A stretch of 64,000 nucleotides of DNA. Origin: Gemmatimonadota bacterium (GTDB lineage: Bacteria; Gemmatimonadota; Gemmatimonadetes; Longimicrobiales; Gaopeijiaceae). The notes below the pieces were generated by a model. The model searched no databases, had not been told where the DNA came from, and worked only from the letters and a program-made list of their open reading frames with translations. Positions 29,911 to 39,049 of the stretch are shown in pieces. Every line of letters begins with the position of its first letter. Position 1 is the stretch's first letter. The position numbers and the translations under genes were made by a program. The stretch lies in assembly GCA_030430625.1 (NCBI GenBank), contig JAUIKL010000002.1, positions 1 to 64,000 on the forward strand, written 5' to 3'.

Positions 29911-31068
29911 ATGCACGCTCCTTCGAACTCCCAGGAGCGCCGGCTTCGGCCGGCGCTCCTGGCGCGTCGCGCCGCCGCGAAGGCCGCTCGCCCGACCCTC
30001 GCACTCCTCACCGCACTCGTTGCATCGTCGTGCGCGGGAGCCGGCGGAGTGGCCACCCCCGTCTCCGCCCAGGAGAGCCATCCGTACCTCTACGTCGCGA
30101 GCCAGGACGAGGTCACCGTCTCGGTGATCGACATGGCGACGAACGAGTTGGTCACGACGGTGGACCTGAAGGAGTTGGGGTACTCGCCGACCGCGAAGGC
30201 GCACCATACGGCCGTCGAACCCGACGGTTCGTTCTGGTACGTCTCCCTGATCGCCGACGGTCGGGTCCTGAAGTTCGACCGGCAGAACAACCTGGTCGGA
30301 GAAGCATCGTTCGAGACGCCGGGCATGCTCAGCCTGGACCCGTCCTCGAACCTCTTGTACGTGGGCCGCTCGATGGCGGCCGTGAACCCGCCGCAGCGGG
30401 TCGGCATGATCGACCGGACGTCGATGACGCTCGAAGAGGTCGACGTCTTTTTCCCGCGCCCCCACGCCCTGACCGTCGATCCGACGAACGGGCGCTTCTT
30501 CTCGGCCAGCCTCGGTCAGAACAGCGTCGCGTACGGGGCGACCGGCGAGGAGGAGGTCGACCTCCTGCCGATCGACGGGATGATGAACCACATGCTCGTC
30601 CAGTTCGCGGTGTCGCCGGACGGGCGCCGGATGGTGGCCGGTGGCCAGATGACGGGCGACCTCCTCGTCTTCGATCTCACCAGCGGCACGCCCTCGGTGA
30701 TCGAATCGATGGATGTCGGTGGCCAGCCGTGGCACCCCGTATTCAGCCGGGACGGCAGCGAGGTGTGGATCCCGAACCAGGCGGCCAACACCGTGACGGT
30801 GATCGACGCCGACAGCTGGACGATCCTCGACGTCATCGAGCACCCCGCACTCGTCGAACCGCACGGATCGGCCATCTCGCCGGACGGTCGTACGGTGTAT
30901 GTCTCGAGCCGCAACGTGGCCGGGACGTATCAGAGCACGACGGGGGCCGACCGACCGGGCACGGTGGTCGTCATCGACCGTGAGAGCCGAGAGGTCCTCA
31001 AGGTCATCGAGGTCGGCCAGTACGCGGCCGGCATGTCCGCCCAGAGTCTCGCCGGCGGCGACCGCTGA
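29911..31068 (+). CDS. YncE-like beta-propeller lipoprotein
   Basis: Lipobox-like VASSCAGAGG; repeats YLYVASQDEVTVSVIDMATNELVTTVDL, VWIPNQAANTVTVIDADSWTILDVI. Confidence 0.8.
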   Translation: MHAPSNSQERRLRPALLARRAAAKAARPTLALLTALVASSCAGAGGVATPVSAQESHPYLYVASQDEVTVSVIDMATNELVTTVDLKELGYSPTAKAHHTAVEPDGSFWYVSLIADGRVLKFDRQNNLVGEASFETPGMLSLDPSSNLLYVGRSMAAVNPPQRVGMIDRTSMTLEEVDVFFPRPHALTVDPTNGRFFSASLGQNSVAYGATGEEEVDLLPIDGMMNHMLVQFAVSPDGRRMVAGGQMTGDLLVFDLTSGTPSVIESMDVGGQPWHPVFSRDGSEVWIPNQAANTVTVIDADSWTILDVIEHPALVEPHGSAISPDGRTVYVSSRNVAGTYQSTTGADRPGTVVVIDRESREVLKVIEVGQYAAGMSAQSLAGGDR

Positions 31069-32891
31069 TGCGCGCTACGAGCCGACGGGTCGCCGCCTTC
31101 GCCTCCGTCGGACTCGTTGCCTGTGGGGGGACGGTCGCCGCACCGGGGCCGTCCCCCACACAGGGTTCGGGGTGGGTCCGGCACATCGACCCGTTCCCGG
31201 TCTTCCGGGCGGATGGGAGTGAAATCGCCCAGCCCTTCCTCGGTGGCTTCAACATCCCCCGCCCTCAACTCGCGGACATCGACGGAGACGGAGACGACGA
31301 CCTCTTCGTCCAGGAAGCGTCGAACAGGGTCATGTTCTTCGAGAACCGGCCGGGTGAGACACCTCAGTTCCAGTGGCGAACCGAAGGCTTCCAGGACCTC
31401 GATATCGGCGAGTGGTACCGATTCGTAGACGTGGACCGCGACGGCGACTTCGACCTCCTGGCCGAACGGCTCTTCAGCTACGTCCGCTACTACCGAAACG
31501 ACGGCACGCCGAACGCACCGCGCTTCGTCGAGGCCGCCGACAGCCTGAAGGACGAGGACGGGGTCCCCCTCTTCTCGGATCGGCAAAACATCCCGAACGC
31601 CACCGACATCGACTGTGACGGACAGATGGACCTCCTCATCGGTCGGCTGGTCGGAACGGTGACCCGCTACGAGGAGACCGGTACCGACGAGAACGGCGTC
31701 CCGATCTTCCGGCATGTGACCGATCGCTTCGAGAACATCGAAATCGTGGCTCAGATCGGCTCGGCGCACGGTGCCAACACGATGGCGCTCGGCGACGTCG
31801 ACAACGACGGGGACGAGGACATGTTCTGGGGCGACTACTTCGAGCCCGGAATCCTCTTCATCGAGAACACCGGATCGTGCCGGACACCGTCGATGCGGGG
31901 CGAACCGATTCCCTTCCCCGTCGACGTGCCTCTTCGGACGAGCGGGTACAACGCCCCCACACTCGGAGACGTGGACGGGGACGGAGACGACGACCTTCTC
32001 GTCGGAGTCCTGGGAGGCGCGTACAACCCCAACACGACGACGATCGACAACCTGCACTACCTCGAGCAGGTCGGCCCGAAGGACTTCCGCCACCACACCA
32101 GTCGTTTCATCTCGACGATCGACTACGGGGCGGAGACGATCCCGGTCCCGGTCGACCTCGACGGTGACGGCGACACCGACTTCCTGGTCGGCAACAAGAT
32201 CGAGCAGGACGACACCCAGAACGGCAAGCTCTACAAACTGATCAACGAGGGTACTGCGTCCGAACCCCGCTTCCGCGAAGACGGGGAACTGGCGGTCGGT
32301 GGGGGTTACCACCTCTTTCCCGCCTTCGGCGATCTCGATGGGGACGGTGACCTCGACGCCATCCTCGGGTCGTGGGAAGACGAGGTGCGCATGTACCGCA
32401 ACGATGCGACCGACGGCTCCGTTCAGCTGACGTTGGTCGACTCTGCGGTCGTCACCCTGACTCGGGGGCGGAACGCGACTCCCGCGCTCGGCGACATGGA
32501 CGGGGATGGAGACCTGGACCTATTCCTCGGCGAGGCATCGGGCCAGCTCAACTACTACGAGAACGTGGGCACGGCCCTCAGCGCCGACTTCCAACTGGTG
32601 TCGGACGAGTACGGTGAGATCGACGTCGGACGTCGCTCGCTACCGATCCTCCGCGATATCGATGGGGACGGAGACCTCGACCTCATCCTCGGATCGGAGG
32701 GCGAAGGGGTGCGGATCTTCCGCAACGAGGGAGACCGCACCCGCCCGGACTTCGTCGATGCCGGTGTCCTCGATGTGCCGATCGTCGACTTCGCCGCCCC
32801 GGCCTTCGCGGATCTCGACGGAGACGGAGACGACGACCTGATCCTCGGCAGCCAGCGCGGCGGCCTCTGGTACTTCGAGGGCCGCCAGTAG
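31068..32891 (+). CDS. FG-GAP/VCBS repeat lipoprotein
   Basis: Lipobox-like LVACGG; repeated DIDGDGDDDLFV/DLDGDGDLDAILGS calcium-binding repeats; TGATG overlap with upstream gene. Confidence 0.85.
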   Translation: MRATSRRVAAFASVGLVACGGTVAAPGPSPTQGSGWVRHIDPFPVFRADGSEIAQPFLGGFNIPRPQLADIDGDGDDDLFVQEASNRVMFFENRPGETPQFQWRTEGFQDLDIGEWYRFVDVDRDGDFDLLAERLFSYVRYYRNDGTPNAPRFVEAADSLKDEDGVPLFSDRQNIPNATDIDCDGQMDLLIGRLVGTVTRYEETGTDENGVPIFRHVTDRFENIEIVAQIGSAHGANTMALGDVDNDGDEDMFWGDYFEPGILFIENTGSCRTPSMRGEPIPFPVDVPLRTSGYNAPTLGDVDGDGDDDLLVGVLGGAYNPNTTTIDNLHYLEQVGPKDFRHHTSRFISTIDYGAETIPVPVDLDGDGDTDFLVGNKIEQDDTQNGKLYKLINEGTASEPRFREDGELAVGGGYHLFPAFGDLDGDGDLDAILGSWEDEVRMYRNDATDGSVQLTLVDSAVVTLTRGRNATPALGDMDGDGDLDLFLGEASGQLNYYENVGTALSADFQLVSDEYGEIDVGRRSLPILRDIDGDGDLDLILGSEGEGVRIFRNEGDRTRPDFVDAGVLDVPIVDFAAPAFADLDGDGDDDLILGSQRGGLWYFEGRQ

Positions 32892-32911
32892 CTTCGGTTC
32901 GACCCATGTCG

Positions 32912-32943
32912 GGCCGTCCGGTCGCTCAGCCGACCGGACGGCC
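32912..32943. terminator. Bidirectional terminator-like hairpin between convergent genes
   Basis: ggccgtccggtcg-ctcagc-cgaccggacggcc, perfect 13-bp stem. Confidence 0.6.
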
Positions 32944-35778
32944 GTCTCGGTCCAACAACACGGGTTCTCCCAGGCCCAGGGCTCGCAACCGGGGCAGCTG
33001 GGTCCGTGCGTCACCCACGACGAGCCAGATCATCGAAGACGGCTCGAGGTAGGCCTCCGCCAGGGCTCGCGCCTGCTCGATGGTCATGTCCCGGACGACC
33101 TGTTCACGCTGGAGCGCGTAGTCGGCCGGGAAGCCGTAGCTGCTCATGTCCGCCAGCAGGCCGAGCTTGGCGCCCCCCGTCTCGAACGCGCCGGCGTTCG
33201 CCCGCAGGAGGAAGCTCTGCGTGGCGTCGAGGTCCTCGGCATCGAAGTCCGGTCCGTGGCGTTCGACGATCTCCTCGATCAGTTCGAGGGCCTCGAGCGT
33301 CACGTTCGACCGCACCGAGGACGAGATCTGGAAGGGCCCCGGAATGTCGGTGCCCGAGAAACCCGAACCGATCCCGTACGTGTAACCTCGGCGCTCGCGG
33401 AGCACCTGGGTCAGCTCCGATGCGAAGCCACCGCCCCCGAGACGGAAGTTCATCACGTTGGCCGGATAGAAATCCTCGTCGGTCTCCGCCAGCGCGAGGT
33501 ATCCGATCCGGAGGACCGATTGGCTCGAGTTGGGCACGTCGACGAAGTAGAGCCCAGCGCGGTCGGGACTCCACACGGGAGCGCCCGGAAGGACCGGCCC
33601 CGCGCCGACCCACTCGTCGTCCAGTCGGCCCAGCGACTCGGTGACGTCGGACTCGGAGACGGCACCGGCGACGTGTAGCGACGCCACGCCCGGGCGGAGG
33701 GCCCGCTCGTGGTACGCCCGGAGGTCGTCGATCGTGATCGACTCGATCGACTCGAGGTCCCCGAGCCTGTTCGCGGCCAGCACGTGGTCACCGTAGAGGA
33801 GCCCCTGAAAGACATCGCCGGCCAACGCCACGGGAGACGACGCACGCTGCTGGAGACCGTTCGCCACACGCTGTTTCGAGCGTTCGAACTCCTCGACGTC
33901 GAACCGCGGGTCGAGAAGCATCTCCTGGACGAGAGCCATCGTCGCATCGTAGTTGCGCGCCAACGTGCTCCCCGAGATCGAGAACCACTGCGTTCCCGCC
34001 GACACGTCGATCGTGGCGCCCAGTAGGTCGATGGCCGCCTCGAGTTCCTCCGGCGTCTTCGTTGCGGTACCCGCCTGCATGCTCTCGGCGAGGAGGTTCG
34101 CCACCCCGACGAGATCCGACGGCTCCACGAGTTGACCACCTCGGATCCGAAGCTCGAACTGGACGAGAGGGACCTCGTAGTCCTCGATTCCGTACACCGA
34201 AAGTCCGTTGCCCAGGTCGGACTGCCAGACGTCCGGGGCCGTCAGCATGGGTGACGGGCCGTACGGTGGCTCCACGGACCGGTCGATAGCCGAGGGAGTC
34301 CGCTCCTCACCGCGCCGGATCAGTCCGATCTCGGTCTCCGCGCCCTGCACGATGGGTTCCTCGACCACCTCGGCTCTCACCGACCCGGTAAGCGCGAGGT
34401 CGGGCAGCCCCCGGGGCACGAAGCTCGTCACGACGGCCGGCCGGTCCTTGATGTACTGCTCGTACACCCTCATGACATCGGCCTCGGTCACCGCCAAACC
34501 CCGCTCCAGATCGGTCGGGGCGTAGCCCGGGTCACCGGCGAAGATCGCGTAGTGCGCGAGTTGGAACGCCTTCCCGAGCACGGAGGACAACCCCGAGTAG
34601 AACCAGCTCTCGTAGCCCGCCTTCACACGCTCGAGCTCTTCGGCGGGAACGCCCTCCGTCTCGAACCGCGTGAACGCCTCCTCCACGGCCGCCCGGACGT
34701 CGTCGAGGTCGACCCCCGCGTACGCTCTCACGGAAAGGTCGAATCGGCCCGCCAACTCCATGTTCTGCTGGAAGGCACGCGGTGCCGGAGCCACCTCCGC
34801 TTCCTCCACCAGCACCCGGTAAAACGGGGTCGACTTCCCGTCGGTGAGGACCGACGCGAGGACATCCAGGGCGTACTGGTCGGGGTGCATCAACGGCACC
34901 GTCGGCCAGACCATCGTCAGGAGAGGCAGCTGAGCGAAGTTGTCCTCGTGGAACAGCCGAACCGACTCCTCGAGTGCGACCGGCGGTGGGGGAGAAGGGA
35001 CCGGCATGTCCGCCGCCGGTATCTCGGCGAAGTACCGCTCGATCCACCCCTTCGTCTGCTCGATGTCGATGTCACCGGCAATCACGAGCGTCGCGTTGTT
35101 CGGCCCGTACCACCTCTGATGGAAGTCGACCACGTCGGCGAGTTCCGCGGACTCGAGGTCGGCCAGAGAGCCGATGACCTGCCACTGGTACGGATGCCCC
35201 TCCGGGTAGAGCGCCCGATCGATCACGAAGTCGTTGTGGCCGTACGGCTGATTGTCGACCCCCTGCCGCTTCTCGTTCTTGACCACCTGCTTCTCCTTCG
35301 CGACCACCGACTCGGTGACCGTGTTGATGAAGAAGCCCAGCTTGTCGGCCTCGGCCCAGAGCGCCTTCTCGAGTCCGTCCACGGGGACGACCTCGAAGTA
35401 GTTCGTCCGATCGTTGCTCGTCGATCCGTTGGTCGACGACCCGATCCGAGTCATCAGTCTGTCGAGCCCCCCCGGACCGAGGTTCTCCGAGTCGAGGAAG
35501 AAGAGGTGCTCGAAGAGGTGGGCGAAGCCGGTCTTGCCCTCGACCTCCCGGGCGGATCCGACGTGGAAGGTCATCGCGACCGCCGCAATCGGGTCGGACC
35601 GGTCGACGTGGAGCACGACCTCGAGTCCGTTCGCCAACTCGTAGCGCTCGAACGGGATCTCGATCGACGAGTCGTCGTCCAGAAGCGGTGCACAACCGGG
35701 TACGAGGAATGTCGCCACTCCGATCATGGCGAGACCCACTCGCCCGAACACCGACCTCGCTACCACGTCACCCCTCAT
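32926..35778 (-). CDS. M16 family zinc metallopeptidase (two-repeat), lipoprotein
   Basis: HLFEH (HxxEH) and distal EKQVVKNEKRQ; lipobox FLVPGC. Confidence 0.93.
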   Translation of the reverse strand: MRGDVVARSVFGRVGLAMIGVATFLVPGCAPLLDDDSSIEIPFERYELANGLEVVLHVDRSDPIAAVAMTFHVGSAREVEGKTGFAHLFEHLFFLDSENLGPGGLDRLMTRIGSSTNGSTSNDRTNYFEVVPVDGLEKALWAEADKLGFFINTVTESVVAKEKQVVKNEKRQGVDNQPYGHNDFVIDRALYPEGHPYQWQVIGSLADLESAELADVVDFHQRWYGPNNATLVIAGDIDIEQTKGWIERYFAEIPAADMPVPSPPPPVALEESVRLFHEDNFAQLPLLTMVWPTVPLMHPDQYALDVLASVLTDGKSTPFYRVLVEEAEVAPAPRAFQQNMELAGRFDLSVRAYAGVDLDDVRAAVEEAFTRFETEGVPAEELERVKAGYESWFYSGLSSVLGKAFQLAHYAIFAGDPGYAPTDLERGLAVTEADVMRVYEQYIKDRPAVVTSFVPRGLPDLALTGSVRAEVVEEPIVQGAETEIGLIRRGEERTPSAIDRSVEPPYGPSPMLTAPDVWQSDLGNGLSVYGIEDYEVPLVQFELRIRGGQLVEPSDLVGVANLLAESMQAGTATKTPEELEAAIDLLGATIDVSAGTQWFSISGSTLARNYDATMALVQEMLLDPRFDVEEFERSKQRVANGLQQRASSPVALAGDVFQGLLYGDHVLAANRLGDLESIESITIDDLRAYHERALRPGVASLHVAGAVSESDVTESLGRLDDEWVGAGPVLPGAPVWSPDRAGLYFVDVPNSSQSVLRIGYLALAETDEDFYPANVMNFRLGGGGFASELTQVLRERRGYTYGIGSGFSGTDIPGPFQISSSVRSNVTLEALELIEEIVERHGPDFDAEDLDATQSFLLRANAGAFETGGAKLGLLADMSSYGFPADYALQREQVVRDMTIEQARALAEAYLEPSSMIWLVVGDARTQLPRLRALGLGEPVLLDRDGRPVG

Positions 35779-35842
35779 CGTCCCGACCTCCTTCGCTCGT
35801 CCACTCTCGCCCGTACGATGCGCACGGACCACGAAGATGCCG

Positions 35843-36598
35843 CTAGACCTCGCCGGTCGAAACCCGGTCAAAGACCTCGACGGCAGCGAGCAGTTGCTCG
35901 TCGTTGGCTCCGAGCCAGTCGATGCGGAGCTCGGGTCGCTCGTCGGCGCGTTCGATCAGCGCCGTCACGATGTCTCGTAGGAGTTCTCGGAGATCCGGGG
36001 CAGCCAGGTTCATGCGCGGCCACATCCCTGCCAGCACCTCGAGCGACTCGCGACCGCGCCCGAACCGCGTGGCGAGCTCGGCATCCGTGAAGGCATCACT
36101 TCGGGAGGCGGCGAGCAGGCAGCGGCCGAGCGCATCGACGACATCGTCGTCCAGCTTCCGTAGGAGCACCTTTTGGGACTGGTACTCGAGGACCCGTCCG
36201 AGGAAGGTCATGAGAGGGTACACGGCATCGCCGAGCCGCTCGAGCACGATGGGTGGCGAGGCCCGGGGGTACAGGTAGAGGCGGTCGTAGTGCTCGTCCT
36301 TCTGAGCCACCTTCTCCGACATCTCCGGTGAGATCCAGTCGTAGCCGACGAGGTCGGTGAACACGATCAGGTCGTAGGCCGCGGCATCGACCACGCGGGC
36401 CATCCTCCGCGGCGTCACGAGGTAGGCGCTTCCGTCTCGCGCCTCGATGCGGACCGAGGTACCCGCTCCGGCCAGGACATCCTCCTCGCCGTGCGGATCC
36501 CGGGCCACCAACTCGGCGTTGAGGTCGGCCCTTTTCTCTTTCCCGTCCCGGAAGATCTCCACCAGCTGCTCGGTGAGCAGCCAGTCCACCATGGTCAT
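35843..36598 (-). CDS. Unknown protein at the end of the pst operon (251 aa)
   Basis: 8-bp gap from pstB2; contains YDLIVFTDLVGYDWIS; no family recognised. Confidence 0.7.
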   Translation of the reverse strand: MTMVDWLLTEQLVEIFRDGKEKRADLNAELVARDPHGEEDVLAGAGTSVRIEARDGSAYLVTPRRMARVVDAAAYDLIVFTDLVGYDWISPEMSEKVAQKDEHYDRLYLYPRASPPIVLERLGDAVYPLMTFLGRVLEYQSQKVLLRKLDDDVVDALGRCLLAASRSDAFTDAELATRFGRGRESLEVLAGMWPRMNLAAPDLRELLRDIVTALIERADERPELRIDWLGANDEQLLAAVEVFDRVSTGEV

Positions 36599-36605
36599 GC
36601 CGAGG

Positions 36606-37406
36606 TCACCCGTAGCGGCCTTCGATGTAGTCCGCCGTCTCCTGCTCGTGGGGTGTCAGGAAGAGCTCCTGAGTCGGCCGGTGCTCGACCATCTTTCCGA
36701 GAAGCATGAACGCGGTCTCCTCACTCGCACGCCGAGCCTGCGCCATGTTGTGCGTCACGATGAGGATCGTGTACTCACCCTTGAGTTCCCACAGGAGACC
36801 CTCGAGCGCATCGGTCGCCTCTGGGTCCAGAGCGGACGTGGGCTCGTCCATCAGGATGACCTTCGGCTTCACGGGCAGGAGCCGTGCGATGCACAGCTTC
36901 TGTTGGGCCTCCAACGACAGTCCCGTGGCCGGTCCGTTGAGCCGGTCCTTGACCTCGTCCCAGAGCAAAACCTGCCGAAGCGCCGTCTCGAGAAGCTCGT
37001 CCTCTTCGATCCGAGTGACTCGCTCACCGGCCCGGTGGATCCGGTGGGCAAAGAGGACGTTGTCGCGAATCGAGAGGGGAAGCGGGTTGGGGCGCTGGAA
37101 CACCATCCCGACCTGGCGACGAAGCTGAGCGAGCTCGACGTCGTCGGCCAACACGTCGTGGCCGTGCACCCGGATGCTTCCGGTCGTGCGCACATAGCTG
37201 CCGAGACGCTCGTTGATCCGGTTCACACTGCGGAGGAGTGTCGACTTCCCGCACCCGGAAGGCCCGATCAGGGCCGTGATCGAGCCGGCCTTCACCTCGA
37301 GGTTCACGTCGAACAGGGCACGGAAGGAGCCGTACCAGAGGCTCACCATGTTCACGGAGATCGCCGAGTCTTCGGGCCGGGGCTGGGGCGCCTTCTGCTC
37401 AGCCAA
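36606..37406 (-). CDS. pstB: PstB-like phosphate ABC ATPase 2 with degenerate signature motif (LSLEA)
   Basis: Walker A GPSGCGKST, Q-loop GMVFQRPNPLP, Walker B ILMDEPTSALDP, H-loop IVTHNMAQ; LSGGQ replaced by LSLEA. Confidence 0.9.
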   Translation of the reverse strand: MAEQKAPQPRPEDSAISVNMVSLWYGSFRALFDVNLEVKAGSITALIGPSGCGKSTLLRSVNRINERLGSYVRTTGSIRVHGHDVLADDVELAQLRRQVGMVFQRPNPLPLSIRDNVLFAHRIHRAGERVTRIEEDELLETALRQVLLWDEVKDRLNGPATGLSLEAQQKLCIARLLPVKPKVILMDEPTSALDPEATDALEGLLWELKGEYTILIVTHNMAQARRASEETAFMLLGKMVEHRPTQELFLTPHEQETADYIEGRYG

Positions 37407-38181
37407 ACCGTCCCTCCACGTAGTCTCGGGTTCGCTGGTCCTTCACCTCTCCGGTGAACAGTTCCTCGGTCTCTCCGACTTCGACGAGGTCCCCGTTGAG
37501 GAAGAAGGCCGTCCGATCGGCGAGCCGTCGCGCCTGCTGCACGAGGTTGGTGACCATGACGATCGTCATCTCGTCCTTCAGATCGCGAAGGACGTCTTCG
37601 ATCCGCATCGTCGTGACCGGATCCACGGCAATCGAAAACTCGTCGAGGAGGAGGAGCTCGGGCTCCTGCGAGAGGGCCCGCGCGATCGTGAGTCGCTGCT
37701 GCTGACCACCGGACAGAAGGCTCCCCAGGGCGGTGAGCCTGTCCTTCACCTCGTCCCACAACGCAGCCCGTTGGAGGCACCGCTCGACGATCTCGTCGAG
37801 TTTCGACTTCTTCTTCACGCCACGGAGGCGGGGAGAGAGGGCCACGTTGTCGTAGATCGTCATCGGGAGCCCGACGGGCAGGGGGAAGACGACCCCGATC
37901 CGCTGCCGGAGGTTGTACACGTTGCGGATCTGATGGATGTCCCGACCGTTGAAGAGAATGGTCCCCTCGACGGACATCGCCGAATTCTCCTCGTCCATGC
38001 GGTTGAGCGTCCGGAGGAACGAGGTCTTGCCGCTCCCCGCCGGCCCGATGATCCCGAAGACCTCGTTCCGTCGGACATCGAGGTCGACGTTCTCCAGGGC
38101 CACGTCGGACCCGTAACGAATGGTCAGACCCCGCACCGACAGCATGTGGTCGCCCTCGACGCCGGCAGCCTCCGGACTCAC
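37399..38181 (-). CDS. pstB: PstB-like phosphate ABC ATPase 1 with degenerate Q- and H-loops
   Basis: Walker A GPAGSGKTS, LSGGQQQRL, LLLLDEFSIAVDP; Q-loop VFPLPVGLP and H-loop VTNLVQQ altered; GTG start at 38181 in a GTGA overlap with pstA (alternative ATG 38145). Confidence 0.9.
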   Translation of the reverse strand: MSPEAAGVEGDHMLSVRGLTIRYGSDVALENVDLDVRRNEVFGIIGPAGSGKTSFLRTLNRMDEENSAMSVEGTILFNGRDIHQIRNVYNLRQRIGVVFPLPVGLPMTIYDNVALSPRLRGVKKKSKLDEIVERCLQRAALWDEVKDRLTALGSLLSGGQQQRLTIARALSQEPELLLLDEFSIAVDPVTTMRIEDVLRDLKDEMTIVMVTNLVQQARRLADRTAFFLNGDLVEVGETEELFTGEVKDQRTRDYVEGRFG

Positions 38182-39047
38182 CACTTCTTCTTGCCCCGGA
38201 GGTACATACGGAACGCGATCGATGCAGCGTTCATCAGGAGCACCATCGAGATGAGAACGAGCGCCGTGCCGAACTTGATCTCGTCCGGCATGTTCGGGAC
38301 CGAGTTCGAGATCGTGAAGAGGTGGAGCGACATCGCCATGGTCGGCTCGAGCACCCCGGCCGGGAGGAACGGCAGGAAGGTGACCGCCCCGGTGAACATG
38401 ATCGGGGCAGTTTCTCCCGCCGACCGCGACACCTCGAGAATCACACCCGTCAGGATCCCGCTGATCGCGTTGGGCAGAACGACACGTCGGATCGTCTCCC
38501 AACGCGTCGCCCCCATGTTCCAGCACGCCTCGCGGAAGGCCATCGGAACAGCCTGGAGAGCCTCCCGGGTCGAGACGATCACGACCGGGAGCGTCATGAT
38601 GGCCAACGTCAGCGAGGCCGCGAGGATGCTGATCCCGAATCGGAAAAAGACGACGAACGCGCCCACACCGAAGAGGGCGTGCACGATCGAGGGCACACCG
38701 GCCAGGTTGATGATCGCGAGGTTGATCAGCCTCGTCAGCAGGTTGTCCGGAGCGTACTCCGACAGGTAGATGGCGGCGGCCACGCCGATCGGAACCGACG
38801 CGAGGAGCGCCACGACCACGAGCCAGATCGTTCCGACGAGTGGGAAGAGAATCCCGCCCTGTCGTCCCTGATCGGACGGCGGGGTGAACAGGAAGTCGAA
38901 GCTGACTGCCGGACCGCCCTCACGGATGAGCAACGCCAGGATGATCAGGACCGGCGCCACCAGAAGGACCGTCATCAGCCCGAAGAGGACGCGAAAGAGG
39001 AACTCGACCCGCCGGTTCCTCTCGTTGAGCGCGGTCGCCTGGAACAT
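38178..39047 (-). CDS. pstA: Phosphate ABC transporter permease PstA
   Basis: Multi-TM; REACWNMGATRWETIRRVVLPNAISGILTGVILEVSRSAGETAPIMFTGA. Confidence 0.93.
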   Translation of the reverse strand: MFQATALNERNRRVEFLFRVLFGLMTVLLVAPVLIILALLIREGGPAVSFDFLFTPPSDQGRQGGILFPLVGTIWLVVVALLASVPIGVAAAIYLSEYAPDNLLTRLINLAIINLAGVPSIVHALFGVGAFVVFFRFGISILAASLTLAIMTLPVVIVSTREALQAVPMAFREACWNMGATRWETIRRVVLPNAISGILTGVILEVSRSAGETAPIMFTGAVTFLPFLPAGVLEPTMAMSLHLFTISNSVPNMPDEIKFGTALVLISMVLLMNAASIAFRMYLRGKKKW

Positions 39048-39049
39048 CG

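Noticed and set aside
27689-30004. 771-aa - strand ORF
   Set aside because: Antisense to the choice-of-anchor B gene; His/Arg/Val-rich shadow translation.
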